Origin: Gordionus sp. m RMFG-2023
Taxonomy: Eukaryota > Nematomorpha > Gordioida > Chordodea > Parachordodidae
Length of the DNA: 64,000 nt
Direction of reading: 5' to 3'
Assembly (NCBI RefSeq): GCF_954871325.1
Contig: NC_088775.1
Span: forward strand, 67,123,561 to 67,187,560
Every line of letters begins with the position of its first letter. Position 1 is the stretch's first letter. Under the pieces are notes generated by a model. That model saw nothing but the letters and a program-made list of their open reading frames with translations, made no database searches and was not told the DNA's origin. The translations under genes and the position numbers were made by a program. Shown here in pieces: positions 45,546 to 57,090 of the stretch.

Positions 45546-46779
45546 AAGATTTTCGGCATCTGCTGAATCTTTTTCCTTGCTTGATATATAAAATTATAGT
45601 GCTGCAAAAACATCATATATTTCAATAAAGAGTTTCACCGACTCTTGTCTTTCGATGAATCTGGTCGGACAAAATCTTTTTAGTTTTTTTATGATTTTTT
45701 GAGTCAATATCATGATACGTTTGAATAAATAACTCCCTTTTTTGGGTGGTGTGAAATAAACCAAAAATAAATATAAAAATAATCAAATGTGTATATCTAT
45801 TATTATTTATAATAAATTTAAAACATAAAAATCAAGCATTTATTAAGAATTTATTAAATTTAAAAAAAAATTTTTTTTTTGCATTTTTCATGGGAGCCCC
45901 CCCCCCCCCCATGCCTACGCCACTGCTCACAACTAACATTAAAAACGATTATAATTTTTCTTCGTTTATATTATTTCTCAGCCTATTTTTTATAATTTAC
46001 TAAATGTTCTCTCGCAATTAACTTGAGTAAATTATAAAGAAATGTATGCATATGTGAAAAATAAATTAGTGTATGCACTTTTGTGCATATTGTATCTTAA
46101 GAATTTCATACAGGCATATTAATCAATTGTTACATTTATTATCACAATTCATATTCTGAGTTATTATCTTATTCTACTTTTTCATTAGACTCCTCACCTG
46201 CTCATACGATATCATCGTCCGTTTCATTTAATTCTGCTATTAAATCTTTGAATTCACAGGCAAATGAACACAATTCGTTACGTTATTTAACATTCAATAT
46301 ATTTGTTGTGTCACTTTTTCCAAGGCCTTTTCAGAAATACCTTTACTATTATTTTTATCAAAATGCCTAGGATAATATTGCACATTCAAAATAAACTCTC
46401 TTTTTGCAGAAAACCGTTCTGATGTTTATAATTTGATCAATTATAGGACGAAATACTTCGACACTATAATTTCAAATCAAATCCAACAAGTTTTTTTTTA
46501 TCTCATAAATTTTTCCGACGATTACATCTTCAACAGTTATCGATAATCTGGTATTTAAAAAAAAGTTATGAAGAATAAATTTTTTAATGTTTACCTAATA
46601 AATTTTTAATAACAAATAAAAGTTGTTTATTAACCTGCCCATTGTTAAAATTTTTCAAAGGTCCGTTAGCACTTTTTAAATTATTTAGCTAGCCAGCCCA
46701 ATTTGATAGAAGGGCGTGGGCTAAAAACCAGATCATTTGGGCAAAAAAATTCAAAAATATTTTAAATAACGATTAACTG

Positions 46780-48600
46780 AAATTTTAATTTAACATGTTT
46801 ACAATATATTACAAGTTTGCTTTAAAAATTTTCAAAAAGGTTCACAAATAATGATCATGACAATTGACACTTTTTTATGGTCATATTCACTGAAATTTTA
46901 ATATAATATGTTTATAATATATATTTTTACTTATTTTTATATAATATGTTTATAATATATATTTTTACTTATTTTCTATGAAAAAATTCAAAAAAGTTCC
47001 AAATAACGATTATAACAATTCTCACTTTTCTATGGTACATCTTCACTGAAATTTTAATTTAACATTTTTACAATATATATTTTTACCGATTTACTCTAAA
47101 AAAAATCAAAAATAACGATTATGACTCACTTTCTATGGTACATCTTCACTGAAATTTTAATTTAACATATTTACAATATATATTTTTACCTATTTACTTT
47201 AAAAAAATTCAAAAAAGTTCAAAAATAACGATTATGACAATTGCCACTTTTCTATGGTACATCTTCACTGAAATTTTAATTTAACATGTTTACAATATAT
47301 ATTTTTACCCATTTCCTTCAAAAAAGTTCAAAAATAACGATTATGACAAAAATTTTAATTTAACATGTTTACAATATATATTTTTACCCATTTGCTTCAA
47401 AAAAATTCAAAAAAGACGTTTATGACAATTGTCACTAGAGATCTGCAAAATTAGGCCCGGCCCGTGTCCGGCCCTATTTAAAATAATCGGGTTGGGGCCG
47501 GGCCTAATATTTAAAAAAAAAATACGGGCCGAGTCGGGCCTAATATTTTAAAAAAAATTCGGGATATTTTTTTTAAAATATATCTAAATTTATATTGAAT
47601 TTTTTATATCAATTTGATTTTATTTATTGAAACTAAACTACATATAACATATGTCTTTTATTTTGATTAATTATAAAGATTAATTTCTATATTTCTATAA
47701 ATTCGGGCCAGGCTGGGTCGGTAAATTTTTTTTTAAAAAAATTTCAGGTTCGGGCCGGCAAAACTTTTTAAAAAAATTTTGGGTTCGGGCCGGGCTTGAA
47801 AAATTAGGCCCGATGCAGATCACTTATTTTCACTCTTTTATGGTACATCTTCACTGAATTTATTTTAACATCTTTACAATATATATTTTTACCTATTTAC
47901 TTTAAAAAAAAATAACGATTATGACAATTGTCACATATCTATTGCGTCAAAAAATTTCAAAAAACTTTAGAAATAACGATTATGACAATTGTCACTTATC
48001 TATGATACATCTTCATCGAATTTTAAATTAAACGTATTTACAATCTAAATTTTTACCTATATGCGTCAAAAAATTTCAAAAAACTTTAGAAATAACGATT
48101 ATGACAATTGTCACTTATCTATGATACATCTTCATCGAATTTTTAATTAAACATATTTACAATCTATATTTTTACCTATGTGCGTCAAAAAAATTTCAAA
48201 AAACTGTAGAAATAACGATTTTGACAATTGTCACTTTATCTATCACTGAATTTTTACTTAAACATATTTACAATCTATATTTTTACCTATATGCGTCAAA
48301 AAATTTCAAAAAACTTTAGAAATAACGATTATGACAATTGTCACTTATCTAGGGTACATCTTCACTGAAATTTTAATTTAACATATTTACAATTTATGTT
48401 TTTACCCATTAGCGTCAAAAATAAACTAATATGTTTAAAAATACAGATTATGATAATTGTCATTTTTAGAAAGGATCATCATTGAATTTATAATTTAACA
48501 TCTTTATAATATAAATTATATTTTTATCCTTTTCTGTACAAAGATTTCATAAATGTTAAAAAATAACATGACAATTATCACAAAGACGATCATGTAAAAT
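46780..48600 (-). repeat. Right satellite array, inverted relative to the left array
   Basis: About a dozen units of the same roughly 120-bp repeat in the opposite orientation (AACGATTATGACAATTGTCAC, CTATGGTACATCTTCACTGA, TTTAACATGTTTACAATATA). It is interrupted by the MITE at 47436-47825. Units closest to the right tip have changed spacing (with GCGTCAAAAAATTTC), mirroring the diverged outer units of the left array. The two arrays could pair as a stem of more than 1.5 kb. Confidence 0.88.
47436..47825. mobile_element. Short hAT-type MITE, copy 3 of 3
   Basis: It starts TAGAGATCTGCAAAATTAGG and ends ..GATGCAGATCACTT. The flanking 8-mers ATTGTCAC (47428-47435) and ATTTTCAC (47826-47833) differ at one base; the target is a unit of the right satellite array. 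Non-coding. Confidence 0.72.
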
Positions 48601-49310
48601 AACTTATAAAAGTTTAATATAAATATTTAAAAATAAATTATTTAAACTAGTTCTTATATACTAAAAAAATAGATAATTTTACAAAAATGATAAAAATAAA
48701 CCTATATAAATAAAAGATTTCGACTAAAAAATTATTTATTTAAATAAAATTTACAAAAGAATTAATAAAAAAGTTTATTAACAAAAAAGAAAAAATCATT
48801 TAAAATTCAAATCAAATCAAATTTTGCTTAAAATTTGGGCGTGAAAATCACTAATTAATTGTAACAAAAAATGATATTACTTAACTTACATTGCAGCTTA
48901 TCATTTTTTTATTAAAAAATATCAAATAAATATTCATTTTCATAATATATTATAAAATAAAAAATATTAAATTATATCATTTCTTTTAAATATAATAAAT
49001 AAAATAAATTATTTTACTAAAAATAAATAAATAATAATTAATGCTTGTAATTTCTATTCACGACTTACTCAAGTTGGAAGTCTAAATTAAAAAAAATAAT
49101 TGTATTGTTAATTAATAATAAAAACTAATTTGAAATCACGACTTGAGTCTATTTGAGTTCACGACTTGAGTTCACGTCTAGAGTCGATTTGAGTTCACGA
49201 CTAGAGTTCATAACTCAAGTCAGTTTGGGTCGATTTTTTCGACCCAAAACTTAGACTCAGTTTTCGACTGAGTCGACTCGACTCAGTCGTTTAACAACAC
49301 TAGTTTGAAG

Positions 49311-50019
49311 CTTTCGATACCTTGTAGGGATTAATAAGTATCAGTAATTATTTTTATTGGATAAAATTAATTATTTATAATTTAACATAAGAGAATCTTT
49401 TATTATATTTTAATAGTATTTTTTGGAAAATTTATTAGTCTATAATATAGGGGAGAAAGTAGCAAGATCTTTTCAAAAAAAGGTTAAAAATTGGGTCTAA
49501 TAAACAAACTTAATATCAATGTGTAGCATAATCTATAAAATAAAATTGGAATAAAAGCTTTATCTAAGGTGAGATAGGGTGGGTCCAAAGTAAAAAAATG
49601 ATTCTTTCATTTATACATTGTGTCCAAAGTGGATTTTGTGAATTTCAATACTACTTTAAAATTTTATGGGCCAATCAACAAATATCAGGGTTGACCATAG
49701 TATGTTATTCAAGAATTTCATTATAATATCATAGTATGTTATTCAAGAATTTCATTATAATATTCCTTATTTAAAAACTAATTTATTTGATATCATCATT
49801 TCAGTAGCAGATTCACTATTTAATATTTTGTACCATAAATAATGAAATACTGAGTATAAAAAAAAATTATGTTTGAATATAAGGTTGTCTTATAAATAAC
49901 TAAGCACTCACTGGGAAAGATCTAAAAAATTAAAATTTCTCTTCCCTCTCAAAATTTGTACATTTAATCTTTAAAATTCATCACTGACTACTAAAACAAA
50001 TTAAACTCATTTGCCAATG
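49311..50019. other. Gene-free stretch with a short tandem duplication
   Basis: No gene recognised. At about 49697-49765 a 34-bp unit (CATAGTATGTTATTCAAG..) is present twice in tandem. GGGGAGAAAGTAGC at 49451 resembles a pogo-like tip, but no partner was found. Confidence 0.45.
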
Positions 50020-51887
50020 TTGTAATTGGGGCAACATGCAAATTTACTAGATTAAGAAAAACGCCAGACAGGTAAATTACTTTTAAACAAAATTACGAAG
50101 CCGAAAGATATTCAAATCTACTCAAGAAAAAAAGAATTAAATTTCGATACAGATTGAGACTATGCAAATGTTAATTAAAGAAAAAGGATATATAATTGAG
50201 AAATTATGATGCGAAAATGGATGATTAAATTATGATTTTACGAACTTAATTTTTAATTTTTTTATATTATTTTAATTTCTTATTTTAATTATGATTATGA
50301 AATTAGTATTTATATTAATTAATAAAGTATTAGTAGTTTATTTATACTATTTATTTTATGCTCTAAATTCTCTCAACCACTACATTTGTGGGCCGAAACA
50401 TTATGTTCTATGGACATATTCAGTCTAAATAACTTTTCAAAATGTTACAATGATGTTGGAGATTGAGGCGACAGGGCAATTCCAACAATTCAGTCTAATT
50501 AACTCTGAAAAGAAATTCTAAATAAAGGGGAAGGGGATGTATGAAAAGAGTATCGACACTAAGACAAAGAAGGAGTGCAATAAAACAATGGTATCAATAT
50601 TAATGGTCTTATTTCGGAAAAGAATAGAATTAGTCATTTAGCTAAAAAGAATTCGTCACAAGAGATCGTTATACGTACAAGTGATCGATGTAGCTAAAAG
50701 AAATTCGTTATAAATTTTTATTAAAGATATACGTTTAACTGTTATTTAAGTTGATAATATTTAGCAAAATATCAGGTTGTTGATTAACCAAAATCTTTAT
50801 AAAGAGAAACGGCTTTTCGTCATTAGAAAATATATGCCGCAATCGAGCTCAATTAGAGATCGGATTTTTATTTTGGATCAAAAGATACAAGTAATCATTA
50901 TCGTATAAGAGATCTTAAGGCAACGTGGATATCTTGACAAGCGACTAGGTAGAACAAGTGGTCAAGACCAGGATGCTATCGTTAATCGTTGACAAATTAT
51001 AGCCAATTGCTTATCAAAACTTTAGTATAGGATAAAAAATCTATGATCTTAGAAACAAGAAGTCGTGGAAACAATCGTTACTCGCAGACAAATTATCGTT
51101 AGTCGTTTACCGTCATTAGTTACTAGAAACCGTTAGAAACAAGCAAAGACTAGGATAATTTGGGATTAAAACGAAATATAATTAAAAGAGCTAGAAGAAT
51201 GTATCGGGAATTATGATAACAGAAGTATCGAGTTCATCAATGGCCTATAGAGATCAAGAGATAATCGTTTACAAGGGGTTGACAAGAAACAGAAGGAATC
51301 AAGAATTTCAGAGTGTAATCGGATACAAACAGTCCTTAGAAGTGAAGAATATTAGACAATAGACCGCCGTCGTTAGAAACTAGAAGACATTAAAGATTAA
51401 GACGAATAGATTCGGTAGGGAAACAAGATCAGTAAAGTCAAAATCGGAAGAAAGGAGGTCATTCGCAGAATGGTGGAACTAATCTAAGTGGAAGGGTGTT
51501 GTAATTGGGGTAACATGCAAATTTACTAGATTAAGAAAAACGCCAGACAGGCAAATTACTTTTAAACAAAATTACGAAGCCGAAAGATATTCAAATCTAC
51601 TCAAGAAAAAAGAATTAAATTTCGATACAAATTGAGACTATGCAAATGTTGATTAAAGAAAAAGGATATATAATGGAGAAATTATGATGCGAAAATGGAT
51701 GATTAAATTATTATTTTTAACTTAAATTTACTTTTTAATTTTCATTTTTTATATTAATTTTTAATTTTTCATTTATTTGATTTAATTATATTTATTTAAT
51801 AAAGGATTCAACTATAATTTTAGTATATATTTATTTTTATTTTATATTTAGGTTTTGATTCCAATGTCAAATCCCGCTTTCTTGACA
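50020..51887 (+). mobile_element. Short non-coding LTR retrotransposon (TRIM-like fossil)
   Basis: Two direct LTRs: 50020-50384 and 51497-51887, both starting TGTTGTAATTGGGG and ending in CA. A 5-bp TSD GCCAA lies at 50015-50019 and 51888-51892. A purine-rich tract (GTGGAAGGG) directly precedes the 3' LTR, as expected for a polypurine tract. TTTGTGGGCCGAAAC follows the 5' LTR as a possible primer-binding site. The 1.1-kb interior shows no gag or pol. The first 220 bp of the LTRs are nearly identical, but the rest is much more diverged. Structurally it looks whole; it has no coding capacity, so it would have depended on another element. Confidence 0.82.
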
Positions 51888-51892
51888 GCCAA

Positions 51893-52463
51893 GATAATAT
51901 AATTTTTGATAATTTTATTGATCAATATAATTATAAGTTATAGTATAAATTACTTCCTTTTTTAACATAATAATATATATGACAATAATTTACAATTTGT
52001 GGAATGATTTTTTTAAAATTTCAAATCATAATTATATAAAATTTTGCAATACAAAATTTTTCCGACTATTACATAAATTTGAGCTTATTACCTTAGTGTT
52101 GTATTATCAATTATTATAATTTTGCATAATCATTTTTCATTTAAAATAAACAAGACAGTAAAAAGTTTCATTAGAATAAAATCAATAAATATGTTTTACT
52201 TATTATTAAAATTATAAATTTCAATATTTGTAATTTATATGTTTACACAGGTTTTTTGAAGGAGAAAAAACAAAACATTTGAACTAGAATATAAATGAGT
52301 TGTATAAAGAAAAATAAGACAAAAAAGAAGATAATTTTAGAATGCAATTAAAATAATTATATCTCAGATTTTTTGGAAAAGAAAGAAGATGCAATATATA
52401 AACAATTATAAACCTTAAATACATTTTAATGTTTTATTTTAAAATATAATATAATAATTTTAC
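51893..52463. other. Gene-free AT-rich stretch
   Basis: No frame, repeat or family motif recognised; the base composition is extremely AT-rich. It lies between the short LTR element and a damaged palindromic MITE, downstream (3') of the FAM174-like gene. Confidence 0.4.
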
Positions 52464-52652
52464 AGTGTAAAAATGGCTAACTCAATATTTTAGTCAGAAA
52501 AATATTGTCTAAGCCTCGAGATTTTGTTAATAGATGTTCAAACCTGTGTGCCACCTATGAGTAAAATCTTAAGGCTTGCATAATATTTTTCCAAATAAAT
52601 TATTGAGTTAGCCATTTTTAAAAAGCTGAAAATGAGCTGTTTAACAACACTA
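52464..52652. mobile_element. Palindromic MITE, copy 3, left tip damaged
   Basis: AAAATGGCTAACTCAATATT near the left and GTTTAACAACACTA at the right match copies at 17058-17280 and 17661-17882. The outer left arm is missing. It lies just 3' of the FAM174-like gene. Confidence 0.65.
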
Positions 52653-52873
52653 ATATTAACAGAAAAAAAGTAACATGTAAAATTTAATTGCTATAAATAT
52701 TTAATTATCCATTATATAATTGGAGTATAACAAAAAATAAAAAAATTATGTCCATATTGCACCAAATACAAAAATGCAATAATATTTTTAAAAAAATAAT
52801 TTTTACAAAATGATATTACAGATTTAGGATGATCACTTATATTAATTACTTACTGATATAATTTAATCCAACA

Positions 52874-53856
52874 TCATTTAAAATTAATAGCATTGGTGGT
52901 ACTTTTATAAGATGTTTGTTTAGTTGCAACATTGTTGCTTTCTTGGTTTTCAAGTTTCCCATTTTTTATAATTGATTTTGCAGGAGAAGCTTTAAATAAA
53001 TCCAAATCACTTCCATCATCATCTTCACTAACAGGCATATCAGGATCAAATTTGTCTAGTGGTGTCATTTCCCATTTATTATTGAGCAATGAATATTCAG
53101 ATCGCTTATTATTGGAAGGTTTGGTTTTAACAAAAAGATGTGATTTACTTTTGTTTTGATTTTTACTGTTTAAATCATTATCATCATTTTCATAATGTTT
53201 TTTGAGAGAATTATCATCACTTCTAAGCCAATTATCACCCCATTCCTCATCATAATCAAGATCACCACCATTTAATATGCCATATTTTTTAACTTTTTGC
53301 TTTTTTATTCTATCAAAAAAATTTAAATATTGAATTTAAAAGCTTAATCAAATTTTTGATTTAAAATAAATATAAAAATAAGTATTTATATTTGTTAATA
53401 TGTAAATTTAGTAAGATAAGGAATAATATTCATATTTGTCAAACATTATTTAACTTTATTTTACCTGATAGCTTTGATAAGAAAATATAAAAGAACTATA
53501 GAGGTCATGCCAATAAGAATATACATGATCCTATTTAAAGCTCCAGTTTTTATAAACTTATTTATAGTTTCTTTATACCAGATTGTAGATGTATTCATCA
53601 AATAAGAATTTTCATAAATTGAGTTATTTAATAATGGAGATTTTGATTTCAAATTTTGATCCTTCAAATTTGCAATTTTGTATTTGAATAATTTTGTATA
53701 ATTTAAAGCATCTGAAGTGAGTGGAATAAATATTGAGATTTGAGTTGGTAATGCGTACACCATAAAAGTTTTAATAATGTTCATAAACATGATAGTATAT
53801 AATAATAAATATGTTGTAAAATCAATTTGCATATTAAACAGCTTTAGCAGCAACAT
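52874..53856 (-). CDS. FAM174-like single-pass membrane protein, two exons
   Basis: Exon 1 is 53465-53856 and exon 2 is 52874-53309; the 155-bp intron has a GTAAAA donor after ATCAG and a T-rich, GATAG acceptor, and splicing joins them in frame as AIR-IKKQKVKKYGIL. About 276 residues in all. An N-terminal hydrophobic stretch (LLLYTIMFMNIIKTFMVYA) reads as a signal peptide, followed by a lumenal part of about 70 residues with several Asn. A membrane helix (MYILIGMTSIVLLYFLI) leads to a basic cytoplasmic stretch with KKYGIL, then an acidic tail with WEMTPLDKF and DDDGSDLDLF. R-KKYG-L followed by E-TPLD and an acidic LF motif is the FAM174 signature; members are small Golgi/ER-membrane proteins of poorly known function. 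The tail is longer than usual (DEEWGDNWLRSDD insert). An extra 5' exon is possible. This is the only complete-looking host gene here. Confidence 0.72.
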
Positions 53857-55089
53857 GCTATGCTATTTTGTTTAGTTTAATGTCAAGAGGCCGAATAGTA
53901 AATTTATTGAAATCTTTCTTTCGTTTTTATTGGTAATTATATTCAATCTATACCAAAGTTTTTCATGCAACTTTTTATTATATTAAAATTTTCATAAGAA
54001 TATTTATTATAACACTAATAGAAGAATTATTTAACTTAAATCATTGACAACTATATTAAAACATTTATTTGTTTAAAAGAAAAATGACATAATATCTGAA
54101 TGCAAGTTTAAATCTATAGATAAATTAAAAGGAATCCATATCAGCCTATTAAAAGGAGAATAACATTCAATTATAGATCAATCATATAAATGTTAGAAAT
54201 AAACATTTTATCTTTATTATTATGTAAAAATTACAAATAAGTATTTGTCAATATTCTGGGTGATAAGTGAGAGTTGATTATAATTTTAGTCACATCAAAT
54301 TAAAAAAATATGAAATAAATTATGATATCATTCGTTTTTTTAAATTTGGGAATGTTTATACTAATTTTAAAAAATATATTTCGACAGACACGGAATTAAA
54401 AGATTTGTTTTTATCTTATTTTAGCAATATAGAAAATTTCAAAAACAGGCCTTCCAAATGAAACTTTGTAATCTCACATTTGTGGACATTAAAAGAATAT
54501 GCGAGATAACCTACAAAATTTTACAAAGTGTTTTTGCAACCCGTAGGGACAGCGTTTACATGACAAGATTTTCACTGGATGCAAACCCCCTTCAAAAACC
54601 TATGCCTACCCCCCTAAATTTTTTTATGTTTTCTTATTTTTAATTTCACCTTTTTATAAAGATACTCTTTCAGAAAATTTAAAAAGAATAACTTAATCAT
54701 TTTATCTCCACAACCAACTATCGACATTTTGTGAATATAAAGGAGTTATTTTTAGATAATAAATTCAATTAAAACTCCCATCATTTACAATGAATTCATT
54801 ATTATAACATTATGAGCTTGCTAGAAATGTCTAAACCTTTTAAATTATATTTGAAAGGATATTAGAAAGTTTTATTTGGAAAATAATTTCTATGATTGTT
54901 TGCAATATATATTTGGTTGATGAATTTTATTATAATAGGTTCTATAATAAAAGTATTAATTTTTACAGTAGTAAATTTTGTCCTATTTGATCAATATTTA
55001 ATAGATAACCTCCCAAAAAATTTATTCTACCCCCTACCCCCCCCCTCAAAAAAATTGAACAAACTATTCCTACCCCCCCCCCTCCCTGT
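53857..55089. other. Upstream of the FAM174-like gene; no gene recognised
   Basis: 53857-54200 would hold the 5' region of the minus-strand gene; no clear promoter motif is visible. At 54267-54640 two adjoining plus-strand frames (VDYNFSHIKLKKYEINYDII, LCNLTFVDIKRICEI) resemble decayed coding sequence but match nothing I know. C-rich runs at 55028-55040 and 55072-55083 resemble the tips of hAT copies elsewhere in the window. Confidence 0.35.
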
Positions 55090-56110
55090 TCACGTACTTA
55101 AAAGGACAGAAGGAACTTGATAGAATTCGTTAATAAACTGACTTCACTGGGGGCTCAATATGGTAAATATGTTAATATCTTTGAAACAAAAATGTGGGAT
55201 AAATTAGTGTCTGGCATGAATCTACCTTATTTTCACAGAGATATTCAGGCGTAATATCTTAAGGGTGTAAAGAAAGAAGCGATAGACATTTCTTTCGGAT
55301 TTATACTGAATCCGTCAGATAAAGAAATGATAAGAAGTTAAACACAAAAGTAGCTAAGATATCAAAACAAAATTTTGATTTAAATAACGGGTATAACATA
55401 AGAAGTAATAATGATTCTAGTAAGAAATATAATAATTATTATATATTACATTAATAATAGTTTTGAGAAAAAATAAAATTATATATAAAATGAGTAAAAT
55501 AGATGTTTACATTCTTACAGAATGTGACTGAAGCGATAGATGTTCTTCTTTTAAGGAGATTTTTTTCAAATGCAACAAGATAGGTCATTATTCCAGATGT
55601 TGTTAAGTCAGATCGTTAAATTATGTTGAGAAGGTATCCGAATTCGACGATTCGCTTAATAACATAGGAACTGTCAAAAGAAACAACCGAGTCTAAACTA
55701 GTAGTTAAAGGCAGAGGCTTAAATGTTGATTTTGATATTGGTTCTCAAATATTACTATTTGGGAAAGATATTTGGAGAAAAAGAGGGCCACCAGATATCA
55801 ACTTAACCGATTCACTCGCAACTTATGGAAATCATTCTTTAGATATAAAAGGAGAGACTAATGTTCATGCACAAATCAGAGCAAGGTCAAAGATATTACC
55901 AGTGATTATAACAGACACGAACAAGATTCCCTTATGTGCATTACCTTGGATATTAGCTTTCAACATAGAAATGCTGTGCCAAGTTTTAATTAAAAATTAG
56001 CATCGATAACATAAAGACACCACCAATGACAATATCTTTGAATAGAGGATTGAAGTTAAAATTAAAGAAGTTGATTAACTTAAACAAGTATTTTATGATA
56101 AACCTAGATG

Positions 56111-57090
56111 CATAGGCGTAGCCAAGGAGGGGGAACAAGGAGAAATCCCTCACCTTTTGTGAATATCATTTTAAGCTAATAAAAAATATCCCCTTTAGGT
56201 CTCCCCCACTTCCTGACCCCCACAAATGTATGCATATATCTTAACCCTTTAATACTCCGGTGAAAAAAATGACCTTAGTACTCGGATGGGGTTTAATAGA
56301 CCACAATTTCAAATGTATATATCTCCAGTAATATTTATTATTTTTGATATTTGGATATAAGATAGATCTAACCTTAAGCTTGATAAAATATTTAAATATT
56401 TTTATTTCTTAAGACTAGATTAAAGATGATGAGGATAATTATAATTTGTGCCAAAAATTTTTAAAGCTTACTTATTTTAAATTTCAAATATAAAATTAAA
56501 AAAATAACTTATCCATCATATTTCATAATATGGATCTTTATTCTTCAACATAAAAAAAATTACACTAATACATTCAAATATAAAAAAAATATACAACATA
56601 CAAATTTACTCTGGTGGAATCTCACAAACCCCAATCAGTCACAAAATGCTTATATCTTAAAAACTAATCCAAAATTTATGAAATTTGGAAAATAGATTCT
56701 ATGATGAAGCTACTGAAGAATCCAGATCATAATATTTAACCGTTTTTATGTAATATTATTTCTAGCATGCCTGGGGTTTCATATACCTTACAGAGTATTG
56801 AAGGGTTAAACAATAATTTGAAACAAAGAATGTAAAAGTTGATATTTTTTTATAAAACTATTCATCATAATTTATACATTTTTGGAAAAAAGCATTTATA
56901 TATAAAAAAAGATAAACTAAAATGTTTTTAAAGAAATGGAATATAAGTCAAAGATAAGTCTTAAGACAAGAAATGTATTATAATTATTAACAATAGATCC
57001 ATAAAATTACTAAATAATATTATATATCAAATATAATTTTTATAAAATGAGTAATTTTAATTATTTATTTTCATAAAAGTAAAATATAAT
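56111..57090. mobile_element. hAT-like element, copy 1, carrying a piggyBac-type MITE
   Basis: The left tip CATAGGCGTAGCCAAGGAGG is hAT-like. 56160-56240 and 56815-57075 match, inverted, about 62100-62430. The right tip is not resolved; the alignment ends near the gypsy RNase H region. It interrupts gypsy fossil 1. Non-coding as far as can be seen. Confidence 0.6.
56245..56805. mobile_element. piggyBac-type MITE with TTAA target
   Basis: The flanks are TTAA at 56241-56244 and 56806-56809. The inverted ends are CCCTTTAATACTC and GAGTATTGAAGGG. TTAA targeting and CCY..GGG tips are the hallmarks of piggyBac. 561 bp, no transposase. The related host element at 62100-62430 has a single TTAA at the same point and no insertion, which fixes the boundaries. 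Confidence 0.88.

Larger units (their letters stand above)
44005..45925 (-). mobile_element. hAT element copy C (CAGTGGCG tip, poly-G ends)
   Basis: The left tip CAGTGGCGGAGCCAGAATTT is followed by a 15-base G run; the right tip is a C run followed by ATGCCTACGCCACTG. The flanks share only CTCA at the start (CTCATACA, CTCACAAC), so the TSD is poor. The transposase is on the minus strand in two pieces with an internal tandem duplication between them. It lies in the core of the 12-kb element. A GGCTTCGCC-type palindrome (GGGGGGCTTCGCCCCCC) lies just inside the left tip. Confidence 0.78.
37352..49302. mobile_element. 12-kb TIR element with mirror-image satellite arrays
   Basis: Perfect 8-bp TSD GTTTGAAG at 37344-37351 and 49303-49310. 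The tips are TAGTGTCGTTAAAAAGTCG and, inverted, TAGTGTTGTTAAACGACTG, the latter the same as in the palindromic MITEs. Next inside both tips are repeats of ACTCGAGTCGACTC / ACTCAAGTCGAC (37380-37510, 49060-49290), then inverted arrays of a roughly 120-bp unit (37740-41165 and 46780-48600). The core (about 41170-46720) holds a MULE-type transposase fragment (42267-42951), a hAT insertion (44005-45925) and a DUF4371 hAT-like piece on the minus strand near 46150-46450 (NELCSFACEFKDLIAELNET). Later insertions inside: 38122-39988 and 47436-47825. Which transposase moved it is unknown; the 8-bp TSD and TAGTG tip favour hAT. Confidence 0.82.

Noticed and set aside
49697-49765. 34-bp tandem duplication as a transposon footprint
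   Set aside because: No tips or target duplication fit; simple slippage is sufficient.
54267-54643. Two adjoining frames as a host gene
   Set aside because: No recognisable domain, splice sites or conserved motif; could be decayed coding sequence of a mobile element.
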